A model generated the notes under the pieces. That model ran no database searches and was not told the origin of the DNA. It saw only the letters and a list, made by a program, of their open reading frames with translations. The translations under genes and the position numbers were made by a program. DNA of 42,980 nucleotides from a virus: positions 1 through 42,980 of IMG/VR virus record IMGVR_UViG_3300047409_000355; one strand, given 5' to 3'. The stretch's first letter is position 1, and every line of letters starts with the position of its first letter. Below are positions 6,378-16,706 of this stretch, in pieces.

Positions 6378-8650
6378 TGCCTGACTCGGACGTCCAACCC
6401 CTGAGCTACCTCGGCAAGCCGGTCTCCTCGACCAGGCTGGTCGAGCTCTACACCAACGCCGAGCAGCGCTTCGGGGGCAAGGACGGCAGGACCGATCGCA
6501 TCAAGCGAGCGCAGGCTCTGCGCCGCGGCTCGCTCAGAGTCACCCTCGACCCGTCCTTCCTCAAGGAGCACCCCGAGATTGACCCCCAGAGTGTCGTCTC
6601 GATCCTGCCCGAGCGCGAAGGCTACGAGCGCGACCTGATCGCCAAAGCTGGGGCCATCGAGCCGACCATCTCCAGGGAGCCGCTCGACGTCACCGACACC
6701 GCTCAGGACCAGGCCGAGGAGTACGAGTCCTACATGCGCGACGTGGCGTCCGACGAGGAGCACGGCGTTCCGTACCAGACCTTTATCGAGAAGTTCACCG
6801 AGGACGGCGAGGGCGCCGTGGTGGTGCTGCCGGCCGACCTCGACGCCGATGGCATCCCAGACTTCTACGACCGCTTGACCGAGCGGGCTGTGGCCCAGCT
6901 CGAGGATGACCAGAAGAAGCTCTACAGTCCCGACGAGAATGACCGACGAGGCCGCTATGTCAAGCGCGATAGCCAGGGTCGTCGCCAGTACAACGCGACC
7001 TACAACCGCGACCGACGAGGCCGTGACCGCAGCCGTGCCGAGTCGGAAGACGGCAAGGGCTCGTTCACCCGCGACCATGCCCAGAGCGAGAAGGCTCACG
7101 AGGCCGCGGTCAGACGCTACTTGCTGGGCCACTCGGCCTCGACCTTCCGCTTCATCCCAGCCCTGGACTGTTACCCGCTGCTCGAACGTGGCAACGGACG
7201 CCAGCGCTTTCGTGTGGCAGGGCTCGTCGAGCGCGCGGCGTTCTCCAGAGAGCAGCTCGTCGAGAAACAGTACGGCTGGGCCCAGGTCGGCAATCGGCTG
7301 ATCGTGCCACAGGGCATCAAGATGGCCTGGAGCGGCACCCGAGACAGCCTGTACCTGTATACGGCCTACCTGCTCTGCCGTGACGACGACGGCATCGAGC
7401 ACCCGTGCATCTTCTACACCATCGGCGGCGCCTCGACCTGGTGGGATGGTATGCCAGCCGACGATACGGGCACGGCCGACCAGGTAGCCGTGATCGACCT
7501 GTACGCCGAGCGCAAGCTCAGGGGCCGCTTCTGGCACTACGACTTCGGCTTGCACACGTCCGACGACGATCCGAACTACTACGGCCGTCCCGCCATCTGG
7601 CCGTTCCTGCCGCGCATCCTGAACATCGAGGGCATGGAGACCGCTGCGCACGTCACGGTCGACCTCAACTCGTATACGGGCCACTACTACCGCCCCGATC
7701 CCGCCATCCTGCAAGCTGACCCCGAAGCCGTGGTCGAGACTGCCACCCACACGCTCAGGCGCCCGAAGCGACCAGGACCTGGGCAGATCGAGCCGTACGC
7801 GGGTGACGTGGTCCCGTTCAACCAGGCCAGGATCGGTGACGACCACTGGCGACTCGATGCCGAGTACAAGCTGGGCCTCAAGGAAGCCATGGCGGTTGAC
7901 ACGATCAAGGGCGAGTCGGGCAACGCCATGCTGGTCTCGTCAAGCCAGGGCCAGACCGCCAAGCGCCACATCCGGGAAGCGGCCTTGCGCTGCTACAAGT
8001 TCTGCCTTGAGGCCGATGCTCGCATCCGACTGTCGGCCCACAAATGCCACGACGTCAAGTGGCCGATCCTCACCACCCGCGAGCGCCCCGTGGGCCACGA
8101 GGTCCGATCGCGCTACGTGGCGGTTGAGTTCAACCCTGACTGGTTGGGTGAGGACGAGAACCCACGCCTGATCGTGGACTACGGTCAGGAGTTCAACCTG
8201 GCCAAGGTCGATCTTGAGATCAACGCCATGCTCAAGGGCGCGGGCTCACTCAAGCGGGTCGCCGAGGCGCTGGGCGAGGACGACCTGCAGTCGTTCATCG
8301 TCGAGATCCAGAAGGACCGTAGACGGAACAGCCCGCAGTACCAGCAGTACCTTGATTCCCTGGTCGATAGCCTGCAGTCGAACAAGCTCAGGCAGCAGGT
8401 GACCGACTTGCAGAACGCGGGCGAGATGACGAAGCTCGGCGTGCCTGGGGCCAACAATGGCATCCCGACCGCTATCCTCCAGCGGGCGGGACAGAACGGC
8501 CAACAGCAGGCCCAGAATGGCAATGGGACGTTAGCAGGTCGTCCACCGATGGCAGCCAGCGTGCGTGGCGGGATCAACGCTGGAGCTCAGGGCGCCGATG
8601 CCGCCGCGGCCAACGCCCAGACGGCGCTGGTCGGGCCACCGGGAGCGTAG
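6377..8650 (+). CDS. Portal protein
   Basis: A 757-residue protein begins at the ATG overlapping the terL stop (TGATG). Position immediately after terL, size and overall character fit a phage portal, the dodecameric ring through which DNA enters and leaves the head. The first 200 residues are acidic and helical, then comes a highly basic insertion (about residues 195-225, rich in R, D and N). The centre has aromatic beta-rich segments (STWWDG, RFWHYDFG), and the tail beyond residue 690 is Gln/Gly/Ala-rich. The length is closer to long podovirus portals than to the usual siphovirus ones. No short diagnostic motif exists, so the call rests mainly on context. Confidence 0.85.
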   Translation: MPDSDVQPLSYLGKPVSSTRLVELYTNAEQRFGGKDGRTDRIKRAQALRRGSLRVTLDPSFLKEHPEIDPQSVVSILPEREGYERDLIAKAGAIEPTISREPLDVTDTAQDQAEEYESYMRDVASDEEHGVPYQTFIEKFTEDGEGAVVVLPADLDADGIPDFYDRLTERAVAQLEDDQKKLYSPDENDRRGRYVKRDSQGRRQYNATYNRDRRGRDRSRAESEDGKGSFTRDHAQSEKAHEAAVRRYLLGHSASTFRFIPALDCYPLLERGNGRQRFRVAGLVERAAFSREQLVEKQYGWAQVGNRLIVPQGIKMAWSGTRDSLYLYTAYLLCRDDDGIEHPCIFYTIGGASTWWDGMPADDTGTADQVAVIDLYAERKLRGRFWHYDFGLHTSDDDPNYYGRPAIWPFLPRILNIEGMETAAHVTVDLNSYTGHYYRPDPAILQADPEAVVETATHTLRRPKRPGPGQIEPYAGDVVPFNQARIGDDHWRLDAEYKLGLKEAMAVDTIKGESGNAMLVSSSQGQTAKRHIREAALRCYKFCLEADARIRLSAHKCHDVKWPILTTRERPVGHEVRSRYVAVEFNPDWLGEDENPRLIVDYGQEFNLAKVDLEINAMLKGAGSLKRVAEALGEDDLQSFIVEIQKDRRRNSPQYQQYLDSLVDSLQSNKLRQQVTDLQNAGEMTKLGVPGANNGIPTAILQRAGQNGQQQAQNGNGTLAGRPPMAASVRGGINAGAQGADAAAANAQTALVGPPGA

Positions 8651-8652
8651 AG

Positions 8653-9249
8653 ATGCCTCGAAAGCCGATTATGACGACCGATGAGCGGGTCATCGAAGAC
8701 CTGATGCACGAGGCCCAGATGGTCGCGCCGCGCATCGCCGCCGACGAGGGCCCGCCACCGTTGAGCAAGCGGCTCAGCCAGGCCGACGAGGATCGTCTCT
8801 TTGCCCTGAAGGATGGGTCGGTCGACTACAACGATGTCTTCACCAAACTGCTCACCACCGGGCTGCCACCCGAAGAAGCCCAGCAGCTCGCCATCGTCAA
8901 GGAGCAGCCCCAACTGTTGCAGACCTACCTGCAGCCGGCACCCGACAGCGAGATGGCGCACGCGCTGGCCGTCTTAGCCGAGCATCCGTTCAGGTTCGGC
9001 CTCACCATCACGGGCCACCCGGACCCTGACGAGCAGGTCAAGCGTGCGAAGAGTCTGGCTCGACGGTCAGGGCAGCCAGCGGAGCCGATGTCTGAAGAAG
9101 CCCCTACAGGCCCGCAAACGGCGAGCCCTTCACTCTTGCCCACTGCACCCCCGAACGGCGCCCCTATGGCTTCTAGCACAGGCTACGGGGCATCTGGGCC
9201 AGCAGCTCCGCCACAGGCTACGCCACCGATGGCAGGAGGCATGTCATGA
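8653..9249 (+). CDS. Hypothetical virion-operon protein, 198 aa
   Basis: The gene starts two bases after the portal stop with no strong ribosome site, suggesting coupling. The first 130 residues are helical and acidic. The last 60 are Pro/Ala/Ser-rich and low in complexity. No enzyme motif was seen. Position between portal and the large inner virion proteins suggests a minor head or ejection component. Confidence 0.7.
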   Translation: MPRKPIMTTDERVIEDLMHEAQMVAPRIAADEGPPPLSKRLSQADEDRLFALKDGSVDYNDVFTKLLTTGLPPEEAQQLAIVKEQPQLLQTYLQPAPDSEMAHALAVLAEHPFRFGLTITGHPDPDEQVKRAKSLARRSGQPAEPMSEEAPTGPQTASPSLLPTAPPNGAPMASSTGYGASGPAAPPQATPPMAGGMS

Positions 9250-10244
9250 GCTACAACCCGTACCCGCCGCAGGCTATGCCATACGACGTCTACTCCCCTC
9301 AGGGACGGCAAGCGGCTGCCGCGGCTGGCGCGAACACGCTCGGGTCCAGCGGGGGCGAAATACGCTCAGAGATGTGGGACCAGTACATCGCCACCATCTC
9401 CGAGGCCATGCAAGCCTCGTCGGGATCGGCCAGGCGGGCGCTCGAAGCCCAGATGAAAGACGCTGCCGCCGGACGACAGAACGCCATCGCCCTCGAGCGG
9501 CTGCGCGGCGAGACCAGCCGCTATGGCGTCGACGCTCAGCGCGAGGTAGCTATCAAGCAACTGACCGAGAACGCGCGGCAGTTCGACAGTACGCATGCCC
9601 TCGACATGCAGAAGTTCGGCTTGAACGTCCAGCAGTTCGGGCTCGACTACGCGAAGACGGCGACCGACTACCTGTCTACGCCCGACCGCTACTTCCAGGG
9701 CTCGACCTTCATGGACGCCGCCCAGCGAGCCCGCGGCGGGATGCTGCAAGGTGCTAACTACACGGCACAGGGACAGCCAACACCGAAGACCCTCGGCGAC
9801 TTCGCCGTGCTGCAGCAGAGCGGAGCGCAAGGAGCGGGTGGTGCGCCGCAGGGCTACACTATGCCGGGTGCGCCGGCCGCCACCGGGCAGGCGACGGGCG
9901 CGCCTGGGCAACCAGCAGGCCAGGGCGCACCCGGAGGCCAGGGCGCGGCTCAAGGCAGCGGGGCCGCGACGGATGGGCGAGTCCAGGCCCTCGGCTCCCT
10001 GTTCAAGGCGTTGCCGCCATCGAGTGACCTGGGCGTCAACGACCGCGACTACGCTGTACTCCGGGCCGCCCACTCGATTATTTCAGCACCGGGGGAACTG
10101 GCACCGGGCACCATTCAATCCTGGAGTCCCGGTAACAAGTCCATGCTGAGCTCAGCAGCGTCACGCCTTGGCTACGACCCGAAAGATTGGTGGGACAACC
10201 TCCAGCGCATGCAGCCCGGCCAGGGCTCAGCTACGGGGGCCTGA
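9246..10244 (+). CDS. Putative internal virion protein, 332 aa
   Basis: The gene overlaps its predecessor as ATGA. After a Pro/Tyr-rich start there is a long Ala/Gln/Arg helical region (about residues 45-135), then a Gly/Ala/Gln/Pro-rich linker to about residue 240 and a small C-terminal domain. Helical, low-complexity proteins between portal and a hydrolase-bearing giant protein are typical of the ejection proteins of short-tailed phages. This function is inferred from place and composition. Confidence 0.65.
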   Translation: MSYNPYPPQAMPYDVYSPQGRQAAAAAGANTLGSSGGEIRSEMWDQYIATISEAMQASSGSARRALEAQMKDAAAGRQNAIALERLRGETSRYGVDAQREVAIKQLTENARQFDSTHALDMQKFGLNVQQFGLDYAKTATDYLSTPDRYFQGSTFMDAAQRARGGMLQGANYTAQGQPTPKTLGDFAVLQQSGAQGAGGAPQGYTMPGAPAATGQATGAPGQPAGQGAPGGQGAAQGSGAATDGRVQALGSLFKALPPSSDLGVNDRDYAVLRAAHSIISAPGELAPGTIQSWSPGNKSMLSSAASRLGYDPKDWWDNLQRMQPGQGSATGA

Positions 10245-10247
10245 TTC

Positions 10248-13200
10248 GTGCCGCCCCGCGCTCCGTTCTACCTGCCGACCGAGACGGTCTCGCATGCCGA
10301 TGACCTGGAGTTCAGTAACCAAGTCAATACTGGCTTATCCGATTTAGCGTTCAGCCACATGGTCAACCAGGGCCTCGCGGGGCTCAAGTCCATGATCACA
10401 CCGCAACCACAGCCGCAGGCGGCCATCCCGCTCGGGAACGAGCAGGGCGGTCCCGCGCCGTTGGACGTCATCGTCAGCCCGAGCCCCCAGGTCCAGGCGC
10501 TCGGCGGACCACCGAGCGAAGCAAGCGGCCAGGCCGGCGGGATGATTCCCGATCAGCCCATGGTTTCTTCGGCGCCCGCACCGACGCTCCCCGGGCCCAC
10601 GGCCCTGCCAGCCCCCTATGCGGGTGACATCGGCACGGGCGGACCGATGGGCGCGGGGGTTCCTGATCAGACGGCACAGCGACCGTCCGCGTCACCCCAA
10701 TCGGGGACGCCAGCGGCGATGCCCACGGGAGCCCCTCCTGATGCGTCGTCCTGGGAAGGCAAGGCGTACGCCGCCGCTGTGAAAGCGGGCCACCCGAATC
10801 CGAGCGAGTTCGTCGAGCAGATCCGTCAGGAGTCGGGCTATGCGCCTGACGTCATCAGCGGCAAGCGAGCGTCGTCGGCCGGCGCTCTGGGCATCGCTCA
10901 GATCATGCCAGCCACGGCTGCTGGATGGGGGGTTGACCCGCTCGATCCCGATGCAGCGCTGGTGGCCTCGGCGCAACACATGGCCGACTACTACAAGAAG
11001 TACGGCGATTCGGACCATGCGCTGGCGGCCTACAATATGGGCGAGGGCAACCTCCAGAAATACGGCCCCCACGGGCTGCCCGAGACGCACACGTACATTA
11101 CCAGGATTCAGGGCGCGGCACAGCCTATGGCGGCTGCGCAGCCCAAACCACAGGCGCCGGGTCAGCCGTCGACGGAGGTGACGCAGGCTGGGCTGGATGA
11201 CCCTGACAAGTGGGCGCTGTGCGGGCCAGTGGCTGCGGTGCTCGCCGCCTCAACGAGAGGCAAGAACTGGACGGTGGCCGAGGCCAAGCGGCTGGCCACC
11301 TCGATGAACCTCTGGGATCCCGGCACGGGCATGCACGGACTTGATGCCCAGACGAAACTGCTCAACACGCTGGGGGTTCAAGCCAGGACGGGCGAGGCTA
11401 ACGAGCAGCACCTGGCGACCGATGCCCAGAGTGGGAATACCCCGATCGTCTCGACGCCACGGCACTATTTCATCTTGCAGGGGTACGACCCAGCGACGGG
11501 CACATTCGACACGGGCAGTAGCGGGACAGTCCTGAAAGGTGGCTCGCGTTACCTGACGCTCGCCCAGATCCAGCAACTCGGGGGTGGCATCCAGGGAGCA
11601 GCGTACATCGACAATCCAGGCAGCTCGACTCCGTCTGTGGCTGCCTCTTCGACTACCGCCGCCGTCTCGCCCGCGGCGGCGGACCCCTCCAGGAGCCCCG
11701 TCAGTGGAGCCATGCCCACTGACGGGGCAACCCCGGGGCCACCAGCCGCGCCCAGTATGCAGGCGATGTCCTACCGTATGCCACTGCAGCCAACCGCTGG
11801 GCCCGACACCGTGCCGACTGACGCTGCCGGGGCAGGACAGGTCCCGACGTTCCAGGACGACTACACCTCACAGCTTGCGCTGCAGCAACCACTCACGCCC
11901 TCTCCAGCGCCTCCGGAGGCTGCGCCTGAGGCGTCCTACACCCAGCAGGCGACCGACTGGCTGTCGGCGCTGCCAGGGCGCGCTGCGGCTGCCGTCAGTC
12001 CCTACCTGCCGGATCTGTCGCCGCGGCCAGCAGAGACGCCCGAGGAGCAGGCCATTCAGGACGAGGTGGTCAGGCAGCAGGCTGCGAACCGCGCGAGCGT
12101 GGCTGCCATCCCGTCCACCATCTCGAACGAGGGCATCGTCGGTCCGATCTCGCGTCCGATCGCATCCGCCATCGGGTCGGTCATCGGCAAAGCGCCAGCG
12201 ACACCCGAGCAGGAAGCGGCGCCGTTCACGCTCCCGACGCCACTCGGCACGATCTCGGTGCCCAACATCTCGCGCACGCTCGACCCGGTCGTCCGCACGA
12301 TCGCTACCCTGGAGCCAGGCCCCATCACGTACCTGGACGCTCAGCATCAGCTGGACGCAATCGACCAGCAGGCAGGCGAATGGATCAGCGCTCAGGGTCG
12401 TCAGCCATCCGTGCTCATGCCGTCGAGAGACGCTGACTGGAGAGCGGCCCATCCTGAGCTTGCTCAGCAGTATCAGGAACTCCAGGGCCAGCAGGGATTG
12501 CTCGTCGGCGGCACGGTCGGCGCCGGCGGCGACGTGCCACGCACCGGGGGCGCGCGCGGGACGATGGGGGTGGCACAGCCTTCGGGGCCTGGTGCGGTGC
12601 CGCAGGGAGCACGACGTCGCCTGATTCCCCAGGGCGCGCGGCAGATTCAGGCTACGCCTGAGGCAGAGGTCTCACGGCTCCGTCTCGACAAGTTCCCCGA
12701 GGAAGTCCGCGGCGACATCGAGGCCGCTGCCAAGGACGTCAACTACGCCCGTGAGCAACGGCGCGGCGTCATGCCCGACGAGGTGGTTCAACGCCTGGCA
12801 GCAGACGACCAGCAGTCGGTTGACGCACTCATCAAGGGCAGCAAAGCCGGCAAGACCTACAACCCAGAGGAGACGGTCGGCCTCAGAAACGCCGTCGCCT
12901 CGCAAGCCTCGGTCGTCCGTGACCTGTCCGAGCAGATAGCTACGGCCCGAGAAGCAGGCCACGCGCCCGAGCTGCTGGTCGCGCGCCGAGCGGCCGAGGC
13001 GACCAAGTTGAATGGCCTGGTGCAACTGGCCGAGGGCGCGCGCGCCGAAGCGGGGCGGACCCTGCGCCAGTACCGCCAGCAGGCGAAGCTCATCGAGTTG
13101 AACCCAGACGCCGCCGTCGAGCAGATCTACAAGAAGCTCGGCGGCCGTGACAACGCCGCAGCCGCCGTCGACGAGTACACCAAACTGGTCCAGGATGGAG

Positions 13201-14966
13201 CCAACCCGATTCAGTTGGCGAAGTTCTGGGCGAAGGTCGAATCGGGCGAGATCACGGGCGCGGATCTCTTTGGGCTGTACCGTCGCTTCAACATGCTGTC
13301 GGGCCCCAGGACGTTCGAGGTCAATGGCATCTCGGGCGCGGCCAACCTGGCCTATGAGGCGCTCGGGCAGGCCACCGGCCAGGTCGCCAGAGGACGGGTG
13401 TCCGAGGCAGCGTCCGAGCTCGCAGCACCACTCGCCGCCATGCCGAGAGCCTTCAAGAACATGATCGAGACCATGTTCCACGGCGTTTCGGCCGAGCAAG
13501 CAGCCCGAGGCGACATCCCCCGCAACCTGTCATCGAGGACCGACAACCCGCTGGCCAAAGCGGCCCTGACGGGCATGGAGATCCCCGACCGACTCAACGC
13601 GGGCGTCGACCAGTTCTTCCGCACCATGACCGAGGACTGGGCAGCCCGCATGCTGGCCCACAAGCAGGCTCGGGCAGCGGGGCTGACGCCACGCTCACCA
13701 GGCTGGGCCGACGCGGTCACGACCCATGTACAGGCGATCCGTGACGATCCGTCGAAGTTCCCCCAGTTGAAGGAGATGGCCGATCACGTCACGTTCTCCG
13801 AGGACATGGGCGCACTTGGCAAGGCGTTAGCAGGTGTCCAGCGGGTGCCCTACATCGGACAAGCGCTCTTCCCGTTCCTCAAGACGCCGTACAACATCGC
13901 CTCAAGAGCTGTCGACCTCTCGCCGCTGGGTATCCCCAGGACCGCGTTCGAGGCAGCCACGGGCAAGGGACGAGGGACGCAGAACATCGGACGCCGTGTC
14001 CGCGACACCACGATCGGCACGGCAGCCACCCTCTGGGCGTACGACCAGGCCCAGCAGGGCAACATCACGGGCAAGGGACCAGACGACCCCGAGAAGCAGG
14101 CCATGTTGCGGCGCACGGGCTGGCAGCCGTACAGCGTCAAGATCGGTGACCAGTACTGGTCGTACGCCAACATGGCGCCGTTCTCGTTAGCCCTCTCGAT
14201 GGGCGCGGCCGCATCCGAGGCCCAGAAGTACGCCAAACCTGGCAAGACGGACACGCTCTCGATGCTGTCGGATGGAGCGGCCAGGACGGCCGGGGTAGTC
14301 TCGGACATGACGGTGCTGGCCGGACTCGGGGCGGTCGTCAAGAGCATCCAGGACCCGTCCCGCTACGGTACCCAGTGGCTGACGCAGTTCTTGCAGACCC
14401 TGATCCCAGCCGGGTCTGCCATCAACACCTACGGGCAGGCGACCGACCCGAAGATCAGACGATCCGAGCGGACCGATGTCGGGACCCAGGTCAGCCAGAA
14501 CCTGGAGGCGAGGGTGCCAGGGCTCCGCCAGACAGTCCCTGCGGCGCAAGGACCGCTCGGAGAGGACATCGAGAGCGAGCAGACGGGCCTCAGGGCACTC
14601 AACCCGTTCCGTCCGACCACCGAGCGGCCAGACCCCGTGATCCAGACGTTCCTCGACGCGGGCGTGGATATCGGCGCTCCGCACCAGGCCCTGACCCTGC
14701 GCCCAGGTGCGCCGCCGATCGACCTTAGCCCTTCAGAACAACGCCGCTGGAACACGCTCAGGGGCGAACAACTGGGCCAGACGACCGCCACGCTGGCCCA
14801 GTCGCAGAGCTATCAGTCTGCCGACCGGGTAGGCAAGCAAGCAGTTCTGGCGCGCGTGCTGTCGCAAGCGGCCAACCTGGCCGATGCCCGGTTGCTGCAG
14901 GAGATGGGACAGCAGGAGATCGAGCGCCGCCTGAACGAGGCGATCCAGCAGAAGAAGGCGAGTTAG
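10248..14966 (+). CDS. Giant internal virion protein with lytic transglycosylase and C39-like peptidase domains
   Basis: The product has 1572 residues from a GTG start. After a Pro-rich N-terminus it has a goose-type/SLT lysozyme domain at about 166-286: catalytic E195 in QESGY, then GALGIAQIMP and ALAAYNMG. A papain-like C39-type domain follows at about 320-450: C325 in ALCGPVAA, H406 in TPRHYF, and an aspartate-bearing strand YDPATGTFD. A Pro/Ala-rich linker leads to a mostly helical second half with a few hydrophobic segments near residues 1190-1330. This is the expected make-up of a podovirus ejection protein that enters the cell with the genome, opens murein and helps form a trans-envelope channel. 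Two different wall-cutting domains in one protein is unusual. Confidence 0.82.
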   Translation: MPPRAPFYLPTETVSHADDLEFSNQVNTGLSDLAFSHMVNQGLAGLKSMITPQPQPQAAIPLGNEQGGPAPLDVIVSPSPQVQALGGPPSEASGQAGGMIPDQPMVSSAPAPTLPGPTALPAPYAGDIGTGGPMGAGVPDQTAQRPSASPQSGTPAAMPTGAPPDASSWEGKAYAAAVKAGHPNPSEFVEQIRQESGYAPDVISGKRASSAGALGIAQIMPATAAGWGVDPLDPDAALVASAQHMADYYKKYGDSDHALAAYNMGEGNLQKYGPHGLPETHTYITRIQGAAQPMAAAQPKPQAPGQPSTEVTQAGLDDPDKWALCGPVAAVLAASTRGKNWTVAEAKRLATSMNLWDPGTGMHGLDAQTKLLNTLGVQARTGEANEQHLATDAQSGNTPIVSTPRHYFILQGYDPATGTFDTGSSGTVLKGGSRYLTLAQIQQLGGGIQGAAYIDNPGSSTPSVAASSTTAAVSPAAADPSRSPVSGAMPTDGATPGPPAAPSMQAMSYRMPLQPTAGPDTVPTDAAGAGQVPTFQDDYTSQLALQQPLTPSPAPPEAAPEASYTQQATDWLSALPGRAAAAVSPYLPDLSPRPAETPEEQAIQDEVVRQQAANRASVAAIPSTISNEGIVGPISRPIASAIGSVIGKAPATPEQEAAPFTLPTPLGTISVPNISRTLDPVVRTIATLEPGPITYLDAQHQLDAIDQQAGEWISAQGRQPSVLMPSRDADWRAAHPELAQQYQELQGQQGLLVGGTVGAGGDVPRTGGARGTMGVAQPSGPGAVPQGARRRLIPQGARQIQATPEAEVSRLRLDKFPEEVRGDIEAAAKDVNYAREQRRGVMPDEVVQRLAADDQQSVDALIKGSKAGKTYNPEETVGLRNAVASQASVVRDLSEQIATAREAGHAPELLVARRAAEATKLNGLVQLAEGARAEAGRTLRQYRQQAKLIELNPDAAVEQIYKKLGGRDNAAAAVDEYTKLVQDGANPIQLAKFWAKVESGEITGADLFGLYRRFNMLSGPRTFEVNGISGAANLAYEALGQATGQVARGRVSEAASELAAPLAAMPRAFKNMIETMFHGVSAEQAARGDIPRNLSSRTDNPLAKAALTGMEIPDRLNAGVDQFFRTMTEDWAARMLAHKQARAAGLTPRSPGWADAVTTHVQAIRDDPSKFPQLKEMADHVTFSEDMGALGKALAGVQRVPYIGQALFPFLKTPYNIASRAVDLSPLGIPRTAFEAATGKGRGTQNIGRRVRDTTIGTAATLWAYDQAQQGNITGKGPDDPEKQAMLRRTGWQPYSVKIGDQYWSYANMAPFSLALSMGAAASEAQKYAKPGKTDTLSMLSDGAARTAGVVSDMTVLAGLGAVVKSIQDPSRYGTQWLTQFLQTLIPAGSAINTYGQATDPKIRRSERTDVGTQVSQNLEARVPGLRQTVPAAQGPLGEDIESEQTGLRALNPFRPTTERPDPVIQTFLDAGVDIGAPHQALTLRPGAPPIDLSPSEQRRWNTLRGEQLGQTTATLAQSQSYQSADRVGKQAVLARVLSQAANLADARLLQEMGQQEIERRLNEAIQQKKAS

Positions 14967-14975
14967 GGGGCCCCG

Positions 14976-16706
14976 ATGGCGACGCTCTCGCAGCAAGAAG
15001 TTGAACAGTGGATCGCTCAGCACGGTGGCGCGCAGGCTGTCCAGTACGGCGTCGAGCAAAAGCAGGTCCGTAACCCGTCACCCGACATCGCGCAGCAGAC
15101 GCTGTACCCGTACGTCCCGATCGAGGTCCAGGTCTGGAAGAACCCGAAGACGGGCGCCGCGCTGACCGTGCGACGGAACGACGACGGCGACTTCGAGCAG
15201 ATCGAGAACGTGGGGGCGGACCCGAACAAGGCCGCCGGGCAAGCCCCGCCCGGCGGCAAACCGTTCTACGACGATCCCGAGAGCGTTGGCCAGGCCGGGC
15301 GCCGCTGGGGCTGGAATCCCGAGAGCGGCGCCTATGACGTCAACCTCGGGCCGTCGCCGACAGCGCAGGGCTCGCAGACGGCCACAGCCTCAGTGCCGGT
15401 CGAGGGCTACCCTGGCTGGACCCAGAAAACGGTCAAGGTCGGCAACGATCAAAAGACCGTGTTCATCAATCCGCAGGGCCAGGAGGCAGCCGACCCCAGG
15501 CCAGCCGCCAGAGCCCCCAACAAGTACGTCCAGACCCACCAGGACCCGGACTCGAAGAAGTGGTATGGCCTGACGCCCGACGGGAAGTGGGAGCCGATCG
15601 AGGGCGGGCCTGGCGCAGAGGCCGCGGCCCAGTCGGGTGGCCCGAACATCCCTCAGATGATCTACGGCCACACCGAAGAGGCGATCAGAGCGTACGAAGC
15701 CCAGTTGAACGCCGAGGTCAAGGCCGGCACCATGACCCCGGCCGAACGCTCCAAGCGCATGACCGAAGCCATGAACATGGCCACCCACGTCGTCAACGAA
15801 GCGACGGTCATGCAGCGCGAGCAGGAGTCGACCAGGGCCGCCTCGGCCAACCTGGCAGCCGGTCGCATGCAAGCAGCCACGACCGGCATGGGCCAGGCGC
15901 TCTCGTTCGTGCAGAACCTCAATGCGGACCTGCCCGAGCATTCGCCCCTGGGCGGCAAGGCCTTAGCGGCCATCCTGGGGCTGCAGATGGCCAACGCCCA
16001 GCGGATGGGGGCCTACCCGTCCGATCTGACCCAGAGACCTCAGTCATCCGAAGGGCGAGCCATCGCCAACGCGACCAGCGAGACCATCGGCACGGCCACC
16101 CAGCGTCTCGGGGAGCTGGCCAGGCCGCCCGCGCCGGCGCCCGTTCCACCCGCTCCCCCGGCCGACATCCCCGGTGTCAGGACGGGCGCTGCCATGACCG
16201 GCACGGGGGTCGACGCCCCCGTGATTCCTCCGCCTGTTGCTGCGCCCGTTGCGCCCGTTGCGCCAGCACCGACGCCAGGCGAGCCTGGTGGTCCGCCGCT
16301 GCAGACGACCTATCCACCCTTCCAGCCGCCCACGGTGCCCACGCCGTCCGCCTTGCCGCCAGCCGACGAGTTCGGGCGGACCCCTGCGGCGCCGGCACTC
16401 CTCCCGCCCGATACCGACTATGCGCCCTACAACGGCGATCCGTCGCAGGGACCGGTTGGGATGGTTCCGTCGTCGCAGCCCGCAGCCAGCTACGCCGTGC
16501 TCGCTCGCGGTCCAACCGCTCCTTCGCCGCTCGCCGTCCCTCCCGTCGGAAACCCACCACCAGACTACGCGGTCATGCCGTACGCGCAGATGCACGCCCG
16601 AGCGGCGAGCGTCCCACCCTGGCGGCTCGACCCTGCCGAGATCGAGCGGATGGCCGCTCTGGGTGTGCCAGAGTCGGTGATCTACGGCGTGCCCGGGAGG
16701 GCATAG
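14976..16706 (+). CDS. Putative internal virion/structural protein, 576 aa
   Basis: The gene starts nine bases after the giant protein. The N-terminal third is mixed, with repeated short W-containing segments (KWYGLTPDGKWEP, PGWTQKTV). The middle, about residues 235-370, is helical and Ala/Gln/Met-rich, and the end is strongly Pro/Ala-rich. This layout resembles ejection or minor head proteins, but no domain is recognised. The stop overlaps the GTG of the glycosyltransferase by one base. Confidence 0.65.
   Translation: MATLSQQEVEQWIAQHGGAQAVQYGVEQKQVRNPSPDIAQQTLYPYVPIEVQVWKNPKTGAALTVRRNDDGDFEQIENVGADPNKAAGQAPPGGKPFYDDPESVGQAGRRWGWNPESGAYDVNLGPSPTAQGSQTATASVPVEGYPGWTQKTVKVGNDQKTVFINPQGQEAADPRPAARAPNKYVQTHQDPDSKKWYGLTPDGKWEPIEGGPGAEAAAQSGGPNIPQMIYGHTEEAIRAYEAQLNAEVKAGTMTPAERSKRMTEAMNMATHVVNEATVMQREQESTRAASANLAAGRMQAATTGMGQALSFVQNLNADLPEHSPLGGKALAAILGLQMANAQRMGAYPSDLTQRPQSSEGRAIANATSETIGTATQRLGELARPPAPAPVPPAPPADIPGVRTGAAMTGTGVDAPVIPPPVAAPVAPVAPAPTPGEPGGPPLQTTYPPFQPPTVPTPSALPPADEFGRTPAAPALLPPDTDYAPYNGDPSQGPVGMVPSSQPAASYAVLARGPTAPSPLAVPPVGNPPPDYAVMPYAQMHARAASVPPWRLDPAEIERMAALGVPESVIYGVPGRA

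Noticed and set aside
6344-7846. 500-codon open frame on the minus strand opposite the portal gene
   Set aside because: It has the Val/Leu/Asp/Arg-rich composition of an antisense shadow in high-G+C DNA, no ribosome site and no recognisable domain, and fully overlaps a well-supported gene.
15560-16705. N-terminal extension of the glycosyltransferase frame by 382 codons
   Set aside because: This part is a shadow of the 576-residue virion protein gene in another frame; the TPR region begins just after the GTG at 16706, which has its own ribosome site.
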